Shown here: piece after piece, positions 1 through 5,142 of the stretch
Layout of the letters: the number at the start of each line of letters is the position of its first letter
Position numbering within the stretch: the first letter of the stretch is position 1
NCBI GenBank assembly: GCA_027489295.1
Contig: JAIYAA010000211.1
Coordinates: 1 to 6,598, forward strand
DNA length: 6,598 nucleotides
From: Sphingomonadales bacterium
GTDB lineage: Bacteria > Pseudomonadota > Alphaproteobacteria > Sphingomonadales > Sphingomonadaceae
Reading direction: 5' to 3'
Position numbers and translations under genes: made by a program
The notes under the pieces: model-generated
Told to the model about the DNA's origin: nothing
The model's database searches: none
The model's input: the letters and a program-made list of their open reading frames with translations, nothing else

Positions 1-150
1 AACCTCAACGATCATATCAAGCTGATCGTCGAGGCGCAGAACCTCACCGACGAGCGCAACAACCTCTACATCGACAGCGTCCGCCGCGACACGCTGTTCC
101 AGACGCGGATCGGGCGCACCTTCAACTTCGGCGTCAATTTCCAGTTCTGA
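1..150 (+). CDS. TonB-dependent receptor, C-terminal end (partial)
   Basis: This is the last 49 codons of an open frame entering from the left edge and ending in TGA at 148-150. The residues read as the final strands of a TonB-dependent outer-membrane barrel: an EAQNLTDE-type segment (residues 13-20 of the fragment), then a tail GRTFNFGVNFQF that ends on an aromatic residue, the usual C-terminal signature of outer-membrane beta-barrels recognised by the Bam machinery. In Sphingomonas-like bacteria such receptors commonly precede polysaccharide-degradation genes and import oligosaccharides with TonB energy. Given the rhamnogalacturonan enzymes that follow, I infer that its ligand is a pectin (RG-I) fragment. 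The plug domain and TonB box lie outside the window, so substrate and class cannot be judged from sequence. A terminator follows 14 bp after the stop codon. Confidence 0.85.
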   Translation, partial: NLNDHIKLIVEAQNLTDERNNLYIDSVRRDTLFQTRIGRTFNFGVNFQF

Positions 151-163
151 CGATACCTCCCCT

Positions 164-199
164 CGGGCCGCCACCTCACCCCCGGCGGCCCGCATTTTT
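164..199 (+). terminator. Rho-independent terminator after the TonB-dependent receptor
   Basis: The arm CGGGCCGCC (164-172) pairs perfectly with GGCGGCCCG (184-192) across an 11-base, C-rich loop, giving a 9-bp stem made entirely of G:C pairs. It is followed by CA and five T (195-199). This is the classical intrinsic-terminator layout on the + strand. There is no A-tract on the left side, so it should not work in the opposite direction. It should end or attenuate transcripts of the receptor. It lies only 8 bp upstream of the Shine-Dalgarno site of the lyase gene, leaving no space for a promoter after it. Confidence 0.8.
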
Positions 200-207
200 G
201 CGTTTCC

Positions 208-212
208 AGGAG
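208..212 (+). promoter_or_regulatory. Shine-Dalgarno site for the PL11 lyase
   Basis: AGGAG lies 8 bases ahead of ATG at 221 and only 5 bases ahead of the in-frame GTG at 218. The spacing favours ATG 221 as the start. The two choices differ by one residue, so the protein is essentially the same. Confidence 0.7.
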
Positions 213-220
213 TTGCCGTG

Positions 221-2101
221 ATGCGTGTCGCCCTGCTCGCCGCCGCCCTTGCCGCCCCGCTCGCGGCACAGACCACCGACACGCTGCACGGGCGGCAGAT
301 CGAGCGGCTCGATCGCGCGCTGATCGCGGTGCCGGGGACGAGTGGCGGGGTGCATGTCGCCTGGCGCCTGCTCGGCACCGATCCCAAGGACACGCGCTTC
401 ACGCTCTACCGCGACGGCAAGCCGATCGCGCGGATCGCGGCCGATCAGCCGACCAGCTTCCTCGACAAGGCGGGCACGCCGGCGTCTCGCTATGCACTGG
501 CGGTGGACGGCGGCGTGGCCGGGGCACCGGTAGGCGTGTGGGCAGGCGGCTATCTCGCCGTGCCGCTCGACAAGCCGGCTGACCGTACCACGCCCGAGGG
601 CGAGACCTACAGCTACAGCGCCAACGACGTCTCGGTCGGCGATCTCGATGGCGACGGCCGCTACGAGCTGATCGTCAAATGGTATCCCAGCATCGCCAAG
701 GACAATGCCTTTGCCGGCTATACCGGCGAGACGCTGATCGACGCCTATACGCTGGAGGGCAAGAAGCTCTGGCGGATCGATCTCGGCCGCAACATCCGAT
801 CGGGCGCGCATTATACCCAGTTCATGGTGTTCGACCTCGACGGTGACGGCCGCGCCGAAGTGGCGATGAAGACCGCCGACGGCACAATCGACGGCACCGG
901 CAAGGCCGTCGGGGATCCCTCGAAGGACTGGCGCCACGGCGATGCGACGGTGGAGGTGCCCGATCGCACCGGCTCCACCGTCACCAGCGACGGGCGCAAG
1001 ATGGCGAACCTCAAGGGCCGTATCCTCGACGGACCCGAATATCTGACCGTGTTCGACGGCCGCACCGGCCGCGCACTCGCCACCGCGCCCTATGCCCCCC
1101 CGCGCGGCGCCGATACCGAAGCCGGCCTCAAGGCCTTTTGGGGCGACGGCTATGGCAATCGCTCCGAACGCTATCTGGCCGGCGTCGCCTATCTCGACGG
1201 GCACCGGCCGAGCCTGGTGTTCGGCCGCGGCTATTACGCCCGCTCGACGATCGCCGCCTGGGACTGGCGCGACGGCAAGCTCACCCAGCGCTGGCTGTTC
1301 GACAGCGCCACGCCCGGCAACGAGAAATACGGCGACAACGGCAACCACCAGCTCTCGGTCGCCGATGTCGACGGCGATGGCCGCGACGAGGTGATCTACG
1401 GATCGATGGCGGTGGACGATGACGGCAAGGGGCTGTGGTCCTCCGGCCTCGGCCACGGCGACACCATGCATGTCGGGGACCTCGATCCCACCCGGCCGGG
1501 CCTCGAGAAGTTCGGGGTGCACGAGGAGATGCGCAACAGCGGCAACCGGGGGGCGGCGATGCTCGACGCACGCACCGGCGCGCTGCTCTGGTCGACGCCG
1601 GCGGACAAGGATACCGGCCGCGGCATCGCGGTGGACATCGATCCGCGCTTCCCCGGCGCCGAGGCCTGGGCGAGCAACTCGCCCGAGCTCTATGACGCGC
1701 GCGGCAAGGTGATCCCCGGCGGCCATCCGCGCGCGGCCAATTTCAGCATCTACTGGGACGGCGACGCGCTCGCCGAGCTGCTCGACGGCACCCGGATCAC
1801 CAAATGGGACTGGACGACGCACATCGAGAAACTGCTGCTCGATCCGCCGGGCACGACCTCGAACAACGGCACCAAGCGCAACCCGTCGCTCTCCGCCGAC
1901 ATTCTCGGCGACTGGCGCGAGGAGCTGGTGCTGCCGAGCACCGACAGCCGCGAGCTGCGCATCTATGCGACGCCCTACCCCACCGCGATCCGGCTGCCGA
2001 CGCTGATGCACGATCCGGTCTATCGGCTGGGGGTCGCGTGGCAGAACACGGCGTACAACCAGCCACCGCACCTTTCCTTCGACCTCGCCACGCGCAAATA
2101 G
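221..2101 (+). CDS. Secreted rhamnogalacturonan lyase, PL11 family
   Basis: This 626-residue protein belongs to polysaccharide lyase family 11 (the YesW/YesX type of Bacillus subtilis), which cleaves the alpha-1,4 bond between rhamnose and galacturonic acid in the RG-I backbone by beta-elimination. A signal peptide covers about residues 1-16 (MRVALLAAALAAPLAA, with likely cleavage before Q17). A small beta-sandwich domain spans roughly residues 20-125, followed by the eight-bladed, calcium-binding propeller. Calcium loops of the DxDxDG type are visible at D141-D143-D145, D205-D207-D209 and D382-D384-D386. Segments such as DLGRNIRSGAHYTQFMV and MKTADGT just around the second loop are hallmark PL11 sequence. 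The length matches the family. I see no cysteine, frameshift or missing block. ATG 221 is chosen because it sits 8 bases after AGGAG; GTG 218 is the alternative. It is the first gene of the apparent operon and probably acts in the periplasm or outside the cell. Endo versus exo action cannot be told from sequence. Confidence 0.96.
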   Translation: MRVALLAAALAAPLAAQTTDTLHGRQIERLDRALIAVPGTSGGVHVAWRLLGTDPKDTRFTLYRDGKPIARIAADQPTSFLDKAGTPASRYALAVDGGVAGAPVGVWAGGYLAVPLDKPADRTTPEGETYSYSANDVSVGDLDGDGRYELIVKWYPSIAKDNAFAGYTGETLIDAYTLEGKKLWRIDLGRNIRSGAHYTQFMVFDLDGDGRAEVAMKTADGTIDGTGKAVGDPSKDWRHGDATVEVPDRTGSTVTSDGRKMANLKGRILDGPEYLTVFDGRTGRALATAPYAPPRGADTEAGLKAFWGDGYGNRSERYLAGVAYLDGHRPSLVFGRGYYARSTIAAWDWRDGKLTQRWLFDSATPGNEKYGDNGNHQLSVADVDGDGRDEVIYGSMAVDDDGKGLWSSGLGHGDTMHVGDLDPTRPGLEKFGVHEEMRNSGNRGAAMLDARTGALLWSTPADKDTGRGIAVDIDPRFPGAEAWASNSPELYDARGKVIPGGHPRAANFSIYWDGDALAELLDGTRITKWDWTTHIEKLLLDPPGTTSNNGTKRNPSLSADILGDWREELVLPSTDSRELRIYATPYPTAIRLPTLMHDPVYRLGVAWQNTAYNQPPHLSFDLATRK

Positions 2102-2113
2102 GCCGTTGACCCG

Positions 2114-3331
2114 ATGTGGATGCTGGCGATGCTCGCGGCCGTGACCGGCCCCCAGACTTTCGATCTCGCTCCCGGCGCGCCGGCCAGGCAGGGCAGCGTA
2201 GCGGTGGCGGAGGGAACGCCGTATCAGCCGGGTGGCTTCGGCTATGAGCCTGGGGGCAAGGCGCGCGAGCGGCTCTTCTCGGTAGCGGTGCCCGAGGGCA
2301 ATTACCGGGTGACGGTGCGGCTGGGCGATGCCCGTGCGCACTCGCGCACCACGGTGAAGGCGGAATCGCGCCGGCTGATGCTGCGCGCCATCACCACCGC
2401 GCCGGGCCAGTTCGTCACCGCCAGCTTCGTCGTCAACGTCCGCACGGCCGTGCTCGCCGTGCCGCCGGCGAACGCGCCCGGCGGCACCGCCGTGCGGCTC
2501 AAGCCGCGCGAGGCGGGCAGCTACACCTGGGATGACAAGCTCACCCTCGAGTTCCTCGGCGATCCGCGCGTGCAGCGCATCACCATCGAGCCGGTGACGG
2601 TGCCGACGGTCTTCCTGGCGGGGGACTCCACGGTGACGGATCAACGCGCCGAGCCCGCCGCCAGCTGGGGGCAGATGCTGCCGGCGCTGTTCCAGCCCGA
2701 CGTGGCGATCGCCAACCATGCGGAATCGGGCGAGACGCTCAAGTCCTTCGTCACCGAGCTTCGCTTCGACAAGCTGCTGTCGCAGGTGAAGCCGGGCGAC
2801 TGGGTGCTGATCCAGTTCGGCCATAACGACCAGAAGGCCGACTGGCCGCAGACCTATGCCGACCCCGCCGTCACCTATCCCGCATGGCTGCGTACCTATA
2901 TCGCCGAGGTCCAGCGGCGCGGCGGGCGGCCGGTGCTGGTCACCTCACCCGAGCGGCGCAATTTCGATGCCGGTCGCATCCGTCACACGCTGGCCGACTA
3001 TGCCGAGGCGATGCGCAACGTCGCGCGCGAGGAACAGGTGCCGCTGGTCGATCTGCAGGCGTCGACGATCGCGCTCTACGAAGCCTATGGCCCGGCCGAG
3101 GCGGCGAAGCTGTTCAACGATGTCGGTCGCGACAAGACGCACCACAACAACGAAGGCGCTTGGCTGCTCGCCCGCGCGGTAGCGGCAGGGCTGGCGGAGG
3201 TTGCACCGGACCTGGGCGCGCACCTCTACCCCGATGCGCGCCGCTTCGATCCGGCCCACCCGCCCGCGATCGACAGCCTCGCGCTCGCCGCGAGCCTGTC
3301 CGCCAGCAGCGAACGCCCGGCGGGCAGCTGA
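2114..3331 (+). CDS. Rhamnogalacturonan acetylesterase, CE12 SGNH hydrolase with N-terminal beta domain
   Basis: This 405-residue protein should remove acetyl esters from galacturonic acid in RG-I, exposing the backbone to the lyase. Residues about 15-160 look like a beta-sandwich (galactose-binding-like) region, seen in many bacterial CE12 proteins. The SGNH domain starts near residue 165: nucleophile S172 in GDST (block I), G206 in NHAESGET (block II), N238 in FGHND (block III), and D340-K-T-H343 as the catalytic Asp and His (block V). All expected catalytic residues are present. The N-terminus MWMLAMLAAVTG is a short hydrophobic stretch without positive charge, so it is a weak signal peptide. 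It cannot be extended, because the PL11 TAG stop lies in the same frame four codons upstream (2099-2101). No good Shine-Dalgarno is seen, so translation probably depends on the upstream gene. No cysteines. Its stop overlaps the GH28 start by one base. Confidence 0.93.
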   Translation: MWMLAMLAAVTGPQTFDLAPGAPARQGSVAVAEGTPYQPGGFGYEPGGKARERLFSVAVPEGNYRVTVRLGDARAHSRTTVKAESRRLMLRAITTAPGQFVTASFVVNVRTAVLAVPPANAPGGTAVRLKPREAGSYTWDDKLTLEFLGDPRVQRITIEPVTVPTVFLAGDSTVTDQRAEPAASWGQMLPALFQPDVAIANHAESGETLKSFVTELRFDKLLSQVKPGDWVLIQFGHNDQKADWPQTYADPAVTYPAWLRTYIAEVQRRGGRPVLVTSPERRNFDAGRIRHTLADYAEAMRNVAREEQVPLVDLQASTIALYEAYGPAEAAKLFNDVGRDKTHHNNEGAWLLARAVAAGLAEVAPDLGAHLYPDARRFDPAHPPAIDSLALAASLSASSERPAGS

Positions 3332-3333
3332 TG
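3329..3333 (+). other. Stop-start overlap TGATG coupling CE12 and GH28
   Basis: The TGA stop of the acetylesterase (3329-3331) shares its A with the ATG of the GH28 gene (3331-3333). There is no strong Shine-Dalgarno nearby, only G-rich sequence around 3319-3325. This suggests termination-reinitiation, which would tie GH28 output to acetylesterase translation. Confidence 0.75.
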
Positions 3334-4812
3334 CGCACCGGCCTCGTGCTCGACGTCCGGAACCACGGCGCGCGCGGCGACGGCGTAGCGCTCGATGGCC
3401 CGGCCATCGCCGCGGCCCTCATCGCCGCGCACCAGGCAGGCGGCGGGATCGTGCTGCTGCCGCCGGGCACCTATCGCAGCTTCTCGCTGCGCCTGCCTTC
3501 CCGCGTCACCCTGGCGATCGAGGCCGGCGCTACCCTGCTGGCCGCCACCCCGGGCCCGGACGGCGCCTATGACCTCCCCGAGGATCGCGGGGCCCAGCTC
3601 TACCAGGATTTCGGCCATAGCCATTGGCACAACAGCCTGATCTGGGCCGAGGACGCTGAGGATATCGCGATCCTCGGCAAGGGGACGATCGACGGCGCCG
3701 GCCTCACCCGCAACGGCCCCGGCACGCCGTGGAGCGCCCAGCGCGGCGAACGCCCGCTGTCGATGGCGACGATGACGCCCGCCGACGTCGCCCGGCTCGA
3801 GCAGGATGCCGCCGCGATGCGCGGCCAGGGCAACAAGGCGATCGCGCTTGCCCGCTGCCGCCGGGTGAGCATCGCGGACCTGACGATGTTCCGCGGCGGC
3901 CATTTCGCGATCCTGGCAAGCGAGGTCGAGGACCTCAGCTGCACCGGCCTCACCATCGACAGCAACCGCGACGGCATCGACCTCGACGGCGTCCGCCGGG
4001 CGCGGGTCTCGCGGTGCCGGGTCAACACGCCCAATGACGACGCGATCGTGCTCAAGACCAGCCTCGCGCTCGGCCGCACCGCGTGCGAGGACGTGACCAT
4101 CGAGGATTGCACCGTCTCCGGCTATGATCTCGGCACGCTGCTCGACGGCAGCCATGGCCGCACCCAGCAGTTTTCCCCCGATCGCGACCGCGTCACCGGC
4201 CGCATCAAGCTCGGCACCGAGAGCAACGGCGACTTCCGCCGCATCTCGATCACCAACTGCCGCTTCGAACGCAGCCGCGGGCTGGCGATCGAAAGTGTCG
4301 ACGGCGGCACGATCGAGGATGTGCTCGCCGAAAACCTGACGATGGAAGAGGTGACCACCGCACCGCTCTTCCTCCGCCTCGGCGGGCGGCTGCGGGGGCC
4401 GGCGGGAACGCGGGTCGGCGCGCTCCGCAACATCGGCATCCACGGGCTGAACGCCGTGGGGGTGGATCCACGCTTCGCCGCGATCCTCGCCGGGTTGCCG
4501 GGACACCCGATCGAGGACGTCCGCCTGTCCGACATCGATCTGCGGTTCGACGGCGCGCTGGCAGGGCCGCTTCCCGCTACGCCCCCAGCGCTGGCCGACG
4601 CCTATCCCGAGCCCAGCATGTTCGGCCCCACGCCCGCCTGGGGGCTATGGGCGCGCCATGTCCGCAGGCTCGGTGCCGCCCGCCTGTCGCTGCGGCGGAC
4701 AGGCGATGATGCACGCGCGCCGATCCTGCTCGACGATGCCGCCGATGCGCGGATCGCATTTGACGTCGATGCCCCGCATCGCTACCATATCGTGCATAAC
4801 AGTTCCACATAG
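3331..4812 (+). CDS. GH28 family glycoside hydrolase (pectinase / rhamnogalacturonan-type)
   Basis: This 493-residue protein is a right-handed parallel beta-helix of glycoside hydrolase family 28, which hydrolyses galacturonic-acid linkages of polygalacturonan or rhamnogalacturonan. The N-terminus has the usual opening coil (VRNHGARGDGVALDGPAI, about residues 9-26), then GGGIVLLPPGTY and GTIDGAG. Catalytic aspartates are visible as D214 in NRDGID and D236-D237 in NDDAIVLK. The third and fourth motifs differ from classical polygalacturonases: where GHG and RIK are expected, I see GRIKLGTESNGDF (290-302) and RGLAIESVDGG (316-326). A subgroup of bacterial GH28 from RG-I loci looks like this, as far as I recall. 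There is no signal peptide: the fold begins within ten residues of the ATG. The frame is open farther upstream, but that part is Arg-rich and overlaps the acetylesterase out of frame. It holds six cysteines, unlike its two upstream neighbours. Endo or exo action and exact substrate are not resolved. Confidence 0.92.
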   Translation: MRTGLVLDVRNHGARGDGVALDGPAIAAALIAAHQAGGGIVLLPPGTYRSFSLRLPSRVTLAIEAGATLLAATPGPDGAYDLPEDRGAQLYQDFGHSHWHNSLIWAEDAEDIAILGKGTIDGAGLTRNGPGTPWSAQRGERPLSMATMTPADVARLEQDAAAMRGQGNKAIALARCRRVSIADLTMFRGGHFAILASEVEDLSCTGLTIDSNRDGIDLDGVRRARVSRCRVNTPNDDAIVLKTSLALGRTACEDVTIEDCTVSGYDLGTLLDGSHGRTQQFSPDRDRVTGRIKLGTESNGDFRRISITNCRFERSRGLAIESVDGGTIEDVLAENLTMEEVTTAPLFLRLGGRLRGPAGTRVGALRNIGIHGLNAVGVDPRFAAILAGLPGHPIEDVRLSDIDLRFDGALAGPLPATPPALADAYPEPSMFGPTPAWGLWARHVRRLGAARLSLRRTGDDARAPILLDDAADARIAFDVDAPHRYHIVHNSST

Positions 4813-4818
4813 TGGTGC

Positions 4819-4825
4819 GGAGGGG
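4819..4825 (+). promoter_or_regulatory. Strong Shine-Dalgarno site for rhaM
   Basis: GGAGGGG occupies most of the 15-base gap between the GH28 stop (TAG 4810-4812) and the ATG at 4828. It is the best ribosome-binding sequence inside the operon and suggests that the mutarotase is initiated independently, not only by coupling. Confidence 0.75.
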
Positions 4826-4827
4826 AA

Positions 4828-5142
4828 ATGCGGGTTCATGCGTTCCGGATGCAGCTCAAGCCCGGCATGGCCGAGGACTACAAGGCGCGGCACGATGCGA
4901 TCTGGCCCGAGCTGGCAGCGTTGCTGCACGATGCCGGCATCCGCGACTATTCGATCTTTCTCGACGAGGCGACCGGCGCGCTGTTCGCGGTGCTGAAGCT
5001 GACCGAGGATGCCACCAACGACCAGCTGACGTCCCATCCGGTGATGCGCCGCTGGTGGGACCATATGGCACCGCTGATGGAAGTGGCGCCGGACAACCAG
5101 CCGCTCGAATGGCCGCTCCGCCCGGTGTTCTACCTGCCATGA
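4828..5142 (+). CDS. rhaM: L-rhamnose mutarotase
   Basis: This 104-residue cytoplasmic enzyme interconverts the alpha and beta anomers of L-rhamnose, feeding the form used by rhamnose isomerase or dehydrogenase. The length equals that of E. coli RhaM and the signature residues agree: Y18, H22 (the proposed catalytic acid/base) in RRH/ARH-x-x-IWPEL (residues 20-29), Y41 and D46 in DYSIFLD, the paired tryptophans W76-W77 in RRWWDHM, P88-D89-N90, and the C-terminal VFYLP. It has no signal peptide and a dimeric alpha/beta-barrel fold is expected. It starts after a strong GGAGGGG site 15 bases beyond the GH28 gene, and its TGA stop overlaps the next ATG by four bases. Its presence argues that the locus releases free L-rhamnose, the neutral backbone sugar of RG-I. 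Confidence 0.96.
   Translation: MRVHAFRMQLKPGMAEDYKARHDAIWPELAALLHDAGIRDYSIFLDEATGALFAVLKLTEDATNDQLTSHPVMRRWWDHMAPLMEVAPDNQPLEWPLRPVFYLP
5139..5142 (+). other. ATGA overlap coupling rhaM and the GH35 gene
   Basis: The start codon of the beta-galactosidase (ATG 5139-5141) overlaps the rhaM stop (TGA 5140-5142). No Shine-Dalgarno is visible in the preceding coding sequence, so translation probably restarts from ribosomes that finish rhaM. Confidence 0.75.

Noticed and set aside
100..220. A sigma-70 promoter for the operon just ahead of PL11
   Set aside because: I see no convincing -35/-10 pair here, and the only AT-rich bases (195-199) belong to the terminator T-tract.
176..2824. An 882-codon open frame on the - strand opposite PL11 and CE12
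   Set aside because: It is rich in Arg, Ala, Gly and His with no recognisable domain and mirrors strongly conserved PL11/CE12 codons. Long antisense frames are expected when third positions are mostly G/C.
2884..3330. A 149-codon upstream extension of the GH28 frame
   Set aside because: It overlaps the acetylesterase catalytic region out of frame, is Arg-rich and lacks a leader or domain; the GH28 fold starts right at ATG 3331.
3226..4506. A 426-codon open frame on the - strand opposite GH28
   Set aside because: Low-complexity, composition-driven sequence without a domain or start signal; the + strand carries an intact GH28.
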